Part shown: one piece after another, positions 7,688-14,787 of the stretch | Layout: every line of letters starts with the position of its first letter | How positions within the stretch are numbered: the first letter of the stretch is position 1 | NCBI GenBank assembly: GCA_013336365.1 | Contig: JAAXTT010000025.1 | Span: forward strand, 1-14,827 | Direction of reading: 5' to 3' | Length of the DNA: 14,827 bases | Source: Peptococcaceae bacterium | GTDB taxonomy: Bacteria; Bacillota; Desulfotomaculia; Desulfotomaculales; Desulfocucumaceae | Program-made: the position numbers and the translations under genes | The notes under the pieces: generated by a model | Seen by the model: the letters and a program-made list of their open reading frames with translations, nothing else | Database searches by the model: none | What the model was told of the DNA's origin: nothing

Positions 7688-8347
7688 ATGGATGCAGTAA
7701 GTATTAAAGGCACAAAAAATGGTTTGGTAATAAAAATCAATCCGGATGTTGCTATCGAAGAAATAAAGACTGATCTTAGCAATAAAATGGAAAAATCCCA
7801 AGGGTTTTTCCGGGGTGCAAAGTTTACTTTATATTTTAATTTTGATAATCAGAGAGATCTGCACAAAAAAGATTTGGAGGACCTATGTCAGAAATATGGA
7901 CTTATTCCCTCAGATCAGGTTTCATGGCCCTCAGATCCGAGCATTAAGGCTGATGACTCTTCCAAGCCTTCCGAGAAAACACTATCTGATAAATCCGTCT
8001 CCTACGATAAAAATGCTTTTCATAACTCTGATGGTGAGCAGGTATTGCTGATAAATCGAACTCTTCGTTCCGGGCAAATGGTTTTTTCCGAGAAATCAGT
8101 TGTTGTAATGGGAGATGTCAACCCCGGTGCAGAGGTTATCTCGGCAAGGAATATTTACATAATGGGAACCTGTAATGGGATTATCCATGCAGGCTGCCCT
8201 GATAATTCATCTGCTGAAGTAGTTGCTTTGAAATATCAGCCCATTGTTTTGCGAATTGGAAAGGTAATAGCTGATGATAAGCTGACTATTAATAGCAGTC
8301 AGCCTATAACAGCAAAGGCAGTGAAAGGCAGAATTGTTTTAAAATAA
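7688..8347 (+). CDS. minC: Septum site-determining protein MinC
   Basis: A 219-residue inhibitor of FtsZ assembly that helps keep division at midcell. The N-terminal FtsZ-binding domain starts with KGTKNGLVIKI (7-17). It is followed by a polar Ser/Asp/Lys-rich linker (about 76-115) and the C-terminal beta-helix domain, with RTLRSGQ (124-130), SVVVMGDVNPGAEV (137-150), NIYIMGTCNGIIHAG (155-169) and LKYQPIVLRI (181-190), which bind MinD and form dimers. Length is typical. The site before the ATG is weak (AGG about 11 bases away), suggesting low expression or coupling to the LarA-like gene 84 bases upstream. minD, normally next door, is absent, so the gene is an orphan here. Its stop lies 9 bases from the convergent DUF3786 gene. 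The identification is secure. Confidence 0.93.
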   Translation: MDAVSIKGTKNGLVIKINPDVAIEEIKTDLSNKMEKSQGFFRGAKFTLYFNFDNQRDLHKKDLEDLCQKYGLIPSDQVSWPSDPSIKADDSSKPSEKTLSDKSVSYDKNAFHNSDGEQVLLINRTLRSGQMVFSEKSVVVMGDVNPGAEVISARNIYIMGTCNGIIHAGCPDNSSAEVVALKYQPIVLRIGKVIADDKLTINSSQPITAKAVKGRIVLK

Positions 8348-8356
8348 ATTTTGGTC

Positions 8357-8968
8357 TCATGGGTGCAAGGCAATTGCTTTCTTCATCTCCTGTATTACCA
8401 GCCCGGGCAACAAGGCATAGTCCTCGGTATCAAGATGAAATTTGGCAGAGGAATCATATAAAATACCACCCGAAGCTTCAAACTCCTCGTCACCCTCCCA
8501 GATAACAAAGGTAATAGGGATTTTGGGATATATATTAATTTTAACTGCATAATCACCTATTTCTACTCTTCTCCCACCCAAATGCTCTCCTGCTTTTATC
8601 ATTGTTTCCGGTTTTGAAGCAAATCCTGCAACAAGAGGCCTTATGGCTCTGTTATTAAAGGGCTGAATATATATTGATCCATTTGGCAGCTCTTTAAAGG
8701 ATATGTATTGATTCGTCAACTCGGTCCTGCCGGTCTTTGTAAGGTAGTGTAGATGACAGATTTTCACAACCAAAGGAACCTCATCCCCTTCAGCTGTAGT
8801 TACCTCTCCCTCAGGAAAACTGACTAAATACTCCTTACCCAAAAATGGAATCAAAAAATTTGATTTAATCTGATCAAATGCTACCTGAGTTCTTTGGGAA
8901 ACTTCCACTGGCGTTGTTTTAGATAATTCTTCTTTAGCTTTGGCATAGGCTGGCAAAAGATTAATCAT
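8357..8968 (-). CDS. DUF3786 family protein (second paralog)
   Basis: A 203-residue protein of unknown function, clearly paralogous to the protein at 85-741. It shares FPEGEV (51-56), YISFKELPNGSIYIQPF (88-104), HLGG (129-132), IPITFVIWEGDEEF (150-163) and ILYDSSAKFHLDTED (169-183). It is soluble with no signal peptide, and its only Cys is residue 71, so it is unlikely to hold its own Fe-S cluster. An ATG at 8986 would add six residues, but GGAGGT overlaps that ATG and sits 10 bases before the ATG at 8968, which I therefore prefer. It is transcribed divergently from the activase operon starting at 9141, and the shared gap contains a near-palindrome. A link with that redox module is suggested only by position. 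Confidence 0.78.
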   Translation of the reverse strand: MINLLPAYAKAKEELSKTTPVEVSQRTQVAFDQIKSNFLIPFLGKEYLVSFPEGEVTTAEGDEVPLVVKICHLHYLTKTGRTELTNQYISFKELPNGSIYIQPFNNRAIRPLVAGFASKPETMIKAGEHLGGRRVEIGDYAVKINIYPKIPITFVIWEGDEEFEASGGILYDSSAKFHLDTEDYALLPGLVIQEMKKAIALHP

Positions 8969-8978
8969 GTAAAATAAT

Positions 8979-8984
8979 ACCTCC
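8979..8984 (-). promoter_or_regulatory. Ribosome binding site fixing the DUF3786 start at 8968
   Basis: GGAGGT on the minus strand overlaps the upstream in-frame ATG (8986) and lies 10 bases before the ATG at 8968, so the shorter frame is the likely protein. Confidence 0.7.
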
Positions 8985-9029
8985 ATACTGACAATATGCT
9001 TAATAATATCAATTTTTATGAAAGTTTTA

Positions 9030-9066
9030 TAGATAAATAAAATAATCTCGAGGTATTATTTATCTA
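9030..9066. repeat. Interrupted palindrome in the divergent promoter region
   Basis: Perfect 11-base arms (9030-9040 and 9056-9066) surround a 15-base centre that itself holds the palindrome CTCGAG (9048-9053). It lies between the divergent DUF3786 gene and the activase operon. It could be an operator for a dimeric regulator or a hairpin near a transcript start. No regulator gene is nearby, and the arms are AT-only apart from one G/C pair. Confidence 0.6.
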
Positions 9067-9123
9067 ATGCAATAATAAATTTAATTGTGAAAACCTATAT
9101 AAATAATCGTGCTTAGATATTCC

Positions 9124-9130
9124 AAGGAGG
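9124..9130 (+). promoter_or_regulatory. Ribosome binding site for the TTG start at 9141
   Basis: AAGGAGG ends 10 bases before TTG at 9141. No in-frame ATG or GTG lies at a suitable distance, so a TTG start is well supported. Confidence 0.8.
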
Positions 9131-9140
9131 TTGTATAGTA

Positions 9141-10127
9141 TTGAAGATACGTCTTGGGATTCCCAGCTCACTGTTTTATTATGTTTATTATCCTATGTGG
9201 CATGTTTTCTTTGAAGAACTGGGAGTTGAAATCGTACTATCAGGTCAAACAACAAAGACCCTGCTGGATAAAGGTGTCAAGGAAGCCGTAGCAGATGCCT
9301 GCGTGCCGATAAAGGTATATTTCGGTCATGCACTATCCCTTAAACAAAAGGTTGATTTTCTCTTTATACCAAGAATAATATCCGTTAATAATCAAACTAT
9401 ATATTGCCCCAAGTTTCTGGGTCTTCCGGATATGATCCGACATGGTCTTTCTGATATGCCGCCGATAATAGATGTGGAAATCGACAGCCGTAAAGGCTGG
9501 TTTTCTTTGTTAAAGGCGTATATTAAAATTGGGAGGCGCTTGAATAAAAATAAATTAAGGATTATTTTTGCCTATCTGAAATCAAAAAAGGCTCATAAAT
9601 ATTATTTGAGCTTGCTTAAAAAGGGTCTGCATCCCAGCCAATATATTGAACACCTCAATGGTGGGATGGAGCCTGTTCTTCCCTCTTATGATGGAAATAA
9701 ACCTGATTTTGTCTTTGCAGTCTTAGGATACCCCTATGAAGTACATGATTATTATATCAGCTCTGGCTTGGTTAGTAAGCTGAAGGAAATGGGAGTCAAG
9801 GTCATAACCATAGAAAATATAGCCTTGAAGAAAAGCTCTTTGTCCGGCAAGCTTGAAAAAAGAATGTTCTGGACCTTTAGTGATACTGTGCTGAATTCTG
9901 CCTATTATCTTTTTGAAGAAAATAACATCGATGGAATAATACATTTGACAGCTTTTGGTTGTGGCCCGGATTCAATGGTGGATACCCTGATGGAAATTGC
10001 ATCCAGAGACCATCCTGAGATTCCTTATATGAGCATAACTATAGATGAACACACAGGGGATGCCGGTATAGCCACTAGGTTAGAGGCGTTTTATGACATG
10101 GTAAAGAGAAAAAAGGAGGCAATTTAA
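9141..10127 (+). CDS. DUF2229 / HgdB-like acyl-CoA dehydratase activase-related protein
   Basis: A 328-residue protein resembling the DUF2229 region of the large activase-related proteins and, more distantly, the HgdB subunit of 2-hydroxyacyl-CoA dehydratases. Three cysteines fit Fe-S ligands: Cys54 in ADACVPIKVYFGH, Cys89 in TIYCPKFLG and Cys274 in TAFGCGPDSM. The C-terminal block IDEHTGDAGIATRLEAF (301-317) recurs in the next protein as LDEQTGKAGMVTRLEAF. Residues 110-185 form a basic, helix-rich insert. It starts with TTG after AAGGAGG and ends one base before the next ATG, whose AAGGAGG lies inside this gene, so the two are tightly coupled. It probably receives electrons from the ATPase encoded third in the operon. 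The true substrate is unknown and no classical HgdA partner is present. Confidence 0.82.
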   Translation: MKIRLGIPSSLFYYVYYPMWHVFFEELGVEIVLSGQTTKTLLDKGVKEAVADACVPIKVYFGHALSLKQKVDFLFIPRIISVNNQTIYCPKFLGLPDMIRHGLSDMPPIIDVEIDSRKGWFSLLKAYIKIGRRLNKNKLRIIFAYLKSKKAHKYYLSLLKKGLHPSQYIEHLNGGMEPVLPSYDGNKPDFVFAVLGYPYEVHDYYISSGLVSKLKEMGVKVITIENIALKKSSLSGKLEKRMFWTFSDTVLNSAYYLFEENNIDGIIHLTAFGCGPDSMVDTLMEIASRDHPEIPYMSITIDEHTGDAGIATRLEAFYDMVKRKKEAI

Positions 10128-10128
10128 T

Positions 10129-11238
10129 ATGCCTAAAGTAACTTTTCCGCATATGGGAGAATCCTGGAGAGCCTTTAAAATGCTTCTTAATGATTTAGGC
10201 AATGAGGTTATTGTTCCTGAGAAACCCAATAAACGAACCTTGGATTTCGGAGTCCGTTATTCTCCTGAATTTGCCTGTCTTCCCCTCAAAATATTAATGG
10301 GCAGCTACATGGAGGCCTGCCTTAATGGTGCAGAAATAATTGTAACCAGCGGTGGCTCAGGACCCTGTAGAGCCGGTTTGTACGGCCAGGTTCATAAAAA
10401 AATTCTTAATGCTGTGGGACAGGATATAGATGTCATTGTTTTTGAATCTCCAAGAGCCCATCCTATTGATTTTTTAAGAAATATCAAAAAGCTTAATCCC
10501 GGCAGATTATCATATTTGTCTGTATATGACTGCGTCACACGTTCCTGGGAAAAACTTAAATATTTGGATAGAGTCGAAAAGCTGACTCATTCCCTGAGAC
10601 CCATAGAACTGGAAAAAGGAAATACTTCAAAAATATATCAGAAAGTAATTAAATGGCTCGATGACGCCCATAGCCTGGAAGAAATTAAACGAGCCGGCAA
10701 AGCGGCCCTGGAGGAACTCCTTTTAATTCCCCGGGATTTAGGGAGGAATGTTGTCAAAATTGGTATAGTCGGTGAAATATTTGTTCTTCTTGAACCCTCT
10801 TGCAATTTAGATGTGGAAGAAACTCTCGGACACTTAGGAGTTGAAGTCCATAGATCTATTTTTTTAACCGACTGGACAAGAGATAACAGCAATAGAACCA
10901 CTCAGGAGACCTTAACTGCTCTGGAAGCTGCAAAGCCCTATCTGCCAACCCCTATTGGGGGACATGGCCAAGAAACTGTAGGGCATACAGTATTGTATGC
11001 CAACAAAGGCTACGATGGGGTAATTCAGCTGGCACCTTTTACCTGTATCCCTGAAATAGTAGCAAAAACAGTGCTGAACGGAGTCAGCAAAATTCACAAC
11101 ATACCTGTTTTGACCTTCTTTTTAGATGAGCAAACAGGTAAGGCCGGCATGGTAACCAGACTTGAAGCCTTTGTTGATCTTGTTAACAGAAAAAGAACTA
11201 ATGATAATTATGATTTAAAGCTGGGTATGGCAACATAA
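10129..11238 (+). CDS. HgdB-like (2-hydroxyacyl-CoA dehydratase-related) Fe-S protein
   Basis: A 369-residue protein related to the preceding one and to HgdB-type dehydratase subunits. Cys50 in PEFACLPLK, Cys80 in GSGPCRAGLYG and Cys306 in LAPFTCIPE match the three cysteine positions of the upstream protein and probably bind a 4Fe-4S or larger cluster. Further cysteines are at 64, 135 and 225. The block KIGIVGEIFVLLEPSCN (210-226) is typical of this superfamily, as is the DEQTGKAGMVTRLEAF end block (333-348). It follows the DUF2229-like gene by one base, and the activase gene begins 43 bases downstream. The pair looks like the two C-terminal domains of the long single-chain activase-related proteins, here encoded separately. 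The enzymatic reaction is not known; a double-cubane-type reductase is one alternative. Confidence 0.82.
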   Translation: MPKVTFPHMGESWRAFKMLLNDLGNEVIVPEKPNKRTLDFGVRYSPEFACLPLKILMGSYMEACLNGAEIIVTSGGSGPCRAGLYGQVHKKILNAVGQDIDVIVFESPRAHPIDFLRNIKKLNPGRLSYLSVYDCVTRSWEKLKYLDRVEKLTHSLRPIELEKGNTSKIYQKVIKWLDDAHSLEEIKRAGKAALEELLLIPRDLGRNVVKIGIVGEIFVLLEPSCNLDVEETLGHLGVEVHRSIFLTDWTRDNSNRTTQETLTALEAAKPYLPTPIGGHGQETVGHTVLYANKGYDGVIQLAPFTCIPEIVAKTVLNGVSKIHNIPVLTFFLDEQTGKAGMVTRLEAFVDLVNRKRTNDNYDLKLGMAT

Positions 11239-11281
11239 TTAGCAATCTACCCAAATAAAAATATTGGAGACGATTTTAGAT

Positions 11282-12232
11282 ATGGCATATCTTGGAATTG
11301 ATGTTGGATCTGTAAGCACTAATCTGGTTGTGCTTGGAAAAAACAGAGAAATTTATGCAGCGCTTTACATTAGGACCCAAGGAAAACCTTTGGAAGCTAT
11401 TTTATCGGGACTGAATGAAATTTACGCCCTTATTCCCGATGAATTGGAAATTCTGGGCGTTGGCACAACCGGTAGCGGAAGATATCTGGCTGGAGTAATG
11501 GTAGGTGCTGATGTAATAAAAAACGAGATAACTGCTCACGCCGTTGCTGCCTCACTATATGTCCCGGATGTTCAAACAATAGTTGAAATAGGTGGTCAGG
11601 ACTCAAAAATTATTATTATGCGAAATGCTGTAGTAACCGATTTTGCCATGAACTCTGTGTGTGCGGCAGGTACCGGATCATTTCTCGATCAACAGGCTTC
11701 CAGACTTGGAATTCCAATCTCTGAATTTGGCAAAATTGCCTTAAGCTCTACAACTCCTGTTCGGGTTGCCGGAAGATGCACAGTATTTGCAGAATCTGAT
11801 ATGATTCATAAACAGCAAATGGGACATAAGCTGAGTGACATAGTAAATGGATTATGTGAGGCATTAGTCAGAAACTATTTAAACAATGTTGGTAAAGGCA
11901 AAGAGATACTGCCTCCGGTAGTATTTCAAGGAGGCGTTGCTGCCAACGCAGGAATAAAGGCGGCTTTTGAGAAAGAATTAGACTTGCCAGTAATTATACC
12001 TGAATATTATAATGTTATGGGTGCTATCGGGGCTGCCCAGCTAGCTCGAGAGGAAACAGATAAAACAGGACTAACCGGCTTTAAAGGCTTTAAGATAACA
12101 GGTCTGCAATATAGAACTACCAGCTTTGACTGTTCAGGCTGTCCAAATAATTGTGAAATAGTTGAGATATATGAAGAGAAAAAGGTTATTGGCAGATGGG
12201 GTGCTCGCTGTCAAAAATGGGATATAATTTAA
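11282..12232 (+). CDS. BcrA/BadF/HgdC-type ATPase (acyl-CoA dehydratase activase) with Cys-rich tail
   Basis: A 316-residue ASKHA-fold ATPase. Members form homodimers bridged by one 4Fe-4S cluster and use ATP hydrolysis to push low-potential electrons into a partner enzyme. Seen are GIDVGSVSTN (5-14), GVGTTGSGRYL (59-69), IGGQDSK (103-109), SVCAAGTGSFLDQQA (125-139) with Cys127, GRCTVFAESDM (165-174 region) with Cys166 and FQGGVAANAG (215-224). Cys127 and Cys166 are the expected bridging ligands. Unlike classical HgdC of about 260 residues, it has a tail with CSGCPNNC (284-291) and Cys310, enough for a second metal site. A TTG frame opens at 11264, but it contains GGAGA, which sits well before the ATG at 11282, so I prefer the ATG. 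It is the third gene of the operon, and its partners are probably the two proteins just upstream. Confidence 0.92.
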   Translation: MAYLGIDVGSVSTNLVVLGKNREIYAALYIRTQGKPLEAILSGLNEIYALIPDELEILGVGTTGSGRYLAGVMVGADVIKNEITAHAVAASLYVPDVQTIVEIGGQDSKIIIMRNAVVTDFAMNSVCAAGTGSFLDQQASRLGIPISEFGKIALSSTTPVRVAGRCTVFAESDMIHKQQMGHKLSDIVNGLCEALVRNYLNNVGKGKEILPPVVFQGGVAANAGIKAAFEKELDLPVIIPEYYNVMGAIGAAQLAREETDKTGLTGFKGFKITGLQYRTTSFDCSGCPNNCEIVEIYEEKKVIGRWGARCQKWDII

Positions 12233-12234
12233 TA

Positions 12235-12242
12235 AAAGGTGG
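12235..12242 (+). promoter_or_regulatory. Ribosome binding site for the small membrane protein
   Basis: AAAGGTGG resembles AAAGGAGG and lies 11 bases before TTG 12254. It overlaps the alternative GTG at 12239, which would have no site of its own, so TTG 12254 is the likelier start. Confidence 0.55.
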
Positions 12243-12253
12243 ATTCAGCTTTA

Positions 12254-12460
12254 TTGATTAAAATTATCTTTGCGTATTTCGCTTATACCTGTCTTATTCT
12301 CTTTATGATTGGTTCTTCTATATGGGTAACCTGGAATGCCCGAAAAAATAATATTGCCTGGGGAGAATCCCTGGCTTGGGGCTTATTGTCCTTAACATTT
12401 ATAGGTATTGGACCGATACTTTATGTTTATTGGAGAAACAATATAAGTACAAATAAATAA
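12254..12460 (+). CDS. Small two-helix membrane protein
   Basis: A protein of 68 residues from TTG 12254, or 73 from GTG 12239. I do not recognise the family. It has a hydrophobic helix at the N-terminus (IIFAYFAYTCLILFMIGSSI), a short polar loop (WNARKNNIAWGES), a second hydrophobic helix (AWGLLSLTFIGIGPILYVYW) and a basic/polar tail ending in K. Both ends may lie on the same side of the membrane. It starts about 20 bases after the activase stop and is followed by a strong terminator, so it is the last gene of the activase operon. A role as membrane anchor or electron-donor contact for the activase complex is conceivable, but nothing in the sequence proves it. It may simply be a co-transcribed conserved membrane protein. 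Confidence 0.65.
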   Translation: MIKIIFAYFAYTCLILFMIGSSIWVTWNARKNNIAWGESLAWGLLSLTFIGIGPILYVYWRNNISTNK

Positions 12461-12508
12461 AGGGGCTTGGTCCAGGCAAAAATATCTGCCTTTAGACCGG
12501 CCCCTTTT
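12459..12508. terminator. Strong bidirectional intrinsic terminator
   Basis: A long interrupted stem pairs AAGGGGC (from 12460) with GCCCCTT (12500-12506), then GGTC with GACC, then AGGCA with TGCCT around an AAAATATC loop. TTTT follows on the plus strand and an AAATAAATAAA stretch gives a T-rich tail on the minus strand. It ends the activase operon (plus) and, being 26 bases past its stop, the EF-G-like gene (minus). Confidence 0.88.
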
Positions 12509-12533
12509 AGCTAAATCCTATTTTCTGAAGAAT

Positions 12534-14549
12534 CTATTCTGCTACCAAAACTTTAGCTTTTTTGATTATTTCCTCTGCCAGCTTGGGCGAAACCTCTTCA
12601 TAGCGCTTAAAATCCATAACGAAAGACCCGCGACCTTGAGTAATCGATTTTAACGAAATTGCAAATCTATACATCTCCGAAAGAGGCGCCTGGGCCTTAA
12701 CCTTAGTATTTTTCCCGCCTGGCTCCATGCCTAAAATTTTACCCCTCTTGTTGTTAAAGTAGCTGATTATTTCACCCATAAATTTTTCCGGCAAGGTGAC
12801 CTCCACATACATAAATGGTTCCAATATTACCGGCTTGGCCTGGGTCACTCCCTTTTTAAAGGCCAGGGAACCTGCAATTTTGAAAGCCATCTCTGAGGAA
12901 TCTACCGGGTGATAAGAGCCATCTACCAGCACTGCTCTCACCCCGGTCACGGGATAACCGGCCAAAACTCCTTCATTCATAGCCTCTCTGATGCCTTTTT
13001 CAACAGCAGGAAAATAGTTTTTCGGAACAGACCCTCCAAATACTTCCTCTACAAATTCGAAATCCTGATCCAATGAAGGCTCCAGTCTTAGCCAGACATG
13101 ACCGAATTGTCCGTGTCCGCCGGTCTGTTTCTTATGCTTGCCCTCTACCTTAATCTCACCTCTTATTGTTTCACGATAAGGTACTTTTGGCGATTCAGCG
13201 ACAACATCGACACTATAGCGCCTTTTTAGGTGCTCAACAATAATATCTAAATGCATTTCACCCATTCCGGTAATCAGAGTTTGCTTTGTATCAACATTTT
13301 TCTTTATTGTTATTGTTTTATCTTCTTCAAGAATTTTATTTACAGCATTTCCCAGCTTGTCTTCATCACCCTTGCTTTTGGGGTTGATTGCCAGAGAGAG
13401 AGTAGGCTCAGGAAAGCTTATGCCTTCAATATCAACCGGATGGTCCTTATCTGTTAGCACATCCCCGGTATTTATATTGTGAAGCTTAACCAAAACCGCT
13501 ATATCGCCGGCTGATACCTCTGAGGTTGATGCAGTATTTTTCCCCCGGGTGAATATGATTTTTCCCACAGTTTCAGTGGTCTTATTGGTATTATTTATAA
13601 TTGTCATTTCCGGTTTTAGAGTTCCGGAGTAAACCCGGATAAAGTTCATTTTACCAACATAAGGATCTGCTAAGGTTTTAAAAACCAAAGCCGAGAAATC
13701 CTTATTATCCTGAGCCTCAGGAGCAGGAAGATATTCCGTCATAAAATCCAGCATATTGCCCACACCCATATTTTTGGTTGCAGAGCCACAAAGAACAGGA
13801 ACAACCAAACCTTCCTTTACTCCATCAAAAAGGCTGTTTCTTATCTCTTCCGGAGTGAAATTCTCCCCCTCCAGATATTTCATCATCAGTACATCATCGC
13901 CCTCAACAGCTGCCTCCATCAACTTTTCTCTATATTTATCAATTATTTCCTTCATATCCTCAGGAATATCAATCTCCTCTGTTTTACCATCCTTGAAGGA
14001 ATAGGCTTTTTCCTGCAATAAATCAACAATTCCTCTGAAATCTGCTGCTTGGCCTATAGGTAGCTGTATCGGTGCAAAGGGTGCATCAAAGCACTCCTTT
14101 AATTCATCAAGAACCTTGTAAAAATTTGCATTCTCTCGATCCATCTTGTTGATAAAGACCATTCTGGGTACATCATTTTCCTCAGTGAAATCCCAAATAA
14201 TCTCAGTCTGTACCTCCACCCCGTCAACTGCTGATACAACAAACAAGGTATTATCAGTTACTCTTAAACTTGATTTTACCTCGCCGATGAAATCCGAATA
14301 TCCCGGAGTATCCAGTAAATTTAATTTATAACCCTTCCATTCGATTGGGATTAAGCTTGTGTGGATAGATATCTGGTGATTTATTTCTTCAGGATGGTAA
14401 TCAGAAACGGTGTTCCCTTCCTCGACCTTACCCATGCGTCCGATTGAACCGGAATCAAATAGTGCAGCTTCCAATAGAGAGGTTTTTCCTGAGTTGCCGT
14501 GGGACACCACTGCAATATTGCGGATTTTATCCTTGGGGTAGCTCTTCAA
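12534..14549 (-). CDS. EF-G-like translation factor GTPase (divergent paralog)
   Basis: A 671-residue five-domain protein of the elongation factor G family. The GTPase motifs are SHGNSGKT (16-23), DTPGYSDF (80-87), NKMD (134-137) and GSA (255-257), then domain II, then domain III with ITGMGEMHLDI (426-436), a domain IV with QTGGHGQFGHVWLRLEP (475-491) and a C-terminal fold ending in VMDFKRYEEV. The His of the canonical DTPGHxDF, needed for GTP hydrolysis in EF-G, is Tyr84. This marks an EF-G-like subgroup common in Firmicutes rather than the main fusA product, which normally lies beside rpsL/rpsG. A longer frame opens at 14609, but AAAAGGAGG (14567-14559) lies inside it 9 bases before TTG 14549, so the TTG start is strongly preferred. 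Its role in translocation or ribosome recycling cannot be told from sequence. Confidence 0.93.
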   Translation of the reverse strand: MKSYPKDKIRNIAVVSHGNSGKTSLLEAALFDSGSIGRMGKVEEGNTVSDYHPEEINHQISIHTSLIPIEWKGYKLNLLDTPGYSDFIGEVKSSLRVTDNTLFVVSAVDGVEVQTEIIWDFTEENDVPRMVFINKMDRENANFYKVLDELKECFDAPFAPIQLPIGQAADFRGIVDLLQEKAYSFKDGKTEEIDIPEDMKEIIDKYREKLMEAAVEGDDVLMMKYLEGENFTPEEIRNSLFDGVKEGLVVPVLCGSATKNMGVGNMLDFMTEYLPAPEAQDNKDFSALVFKTLADPYVGKMNFIRVYSGTLKPEMTIINNTNKTTETVGKIIFTRGKNTASTSEVSAGDIAVLVKLHNINTGDVLTDKDHPVDIEGISFPEPTLSLAINPKSKGDEDKLGNAVNKILEEDKTITIKKNVDTKQTLITGMGEMHLDIIVEHLKRRYSVDVVAESPKVPYRETIRGEIKVEGKHKKQTGGHGQFGHVWLRLEPSLDQDFEFVEEVFGGSVPKNYFPAVEKGIREAMNEGVLAGYPVTGVRAVLVDGSYHPVDSSEMAFKIAGSLAFKKGVTQAKPVILEPFMYVEVTLPEKFMGEIISYFNNKRGKILGMEPGGKNTKVKAQAPLSEMYRFAISLKSITQGRGSFVMDFKRYEEVSPKLAEEIIKKAKVLVAE

Positions 14550-14558
14550 TATAGACTG

Positions 14559-14567
14559 CCTCCTTTT
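14559..14567 (-). promoter_or_regulatory. Ribosome binding site fixing the EF-G-like start at 14549
   Basis: AAAAGGAGG on the minus strand ends 9 bases before TTG 14549. The protein then begins KSYPKDKIRNIAVVSHGN, the usual distance from the P-loop for this family. The ATG at 14609 has no such site. Confidence 0.85.
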
Positions 14568-14747
14568 GTAATCAAATGTTTTATCTATGTGCATTGCACC
14601 AACATACAAAAAGGGTATTTTTAACTTACAGGCAGTTGATAATCTTTTATCTTGCTGTTTTCTTTTATTTCTACACCATAAAATGCTTTTCCTTTATATT
14701 GTTATTATTTTTTTAAGATATGGTTAAGAATAGTTTAACTTTTCATT

Positions 14748-14787
14748 AAATTAAGGAATGGGGATTATAATATCCATTCCTTAATTT
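14748..14787. terminator. Hairpin overlapping the end of the minus-strand partial gene
   Basis: Perfect 14-base arms (14748-14761 and 14774-14787) surround a 12-base loop. On the minus strand the 5' arm covers the last sense codons before the stop at 14765, and the 3' arm is followed by AATGAAAAG without a clear T-run. It may still end or protect that transcript. On the plus strand TTTT overlaps the arm, but there is no plus-strand gene before it. Confidence 0.5.

Noticed and set aside
8281..8303. 7-bp hairpin near the 3' end of minC as a terminator
   Set aside because: It lies inside the conserved coding sequence, is short and has no following T-run.
11102..11140. 9-bp inverted repeat with a 21-base loop in the HgdB-like gene
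   Set aside because: Arms are short and the loop long; a match of this size can arise by chance in a window this long.
14610..14747. Promoter or small gene upstream of the EF-G-like gene
   Set aside because: The stretch is AT-rich with several TATA-like words but no matched -35/-10 pair, and no frame with a ribosome binding site.
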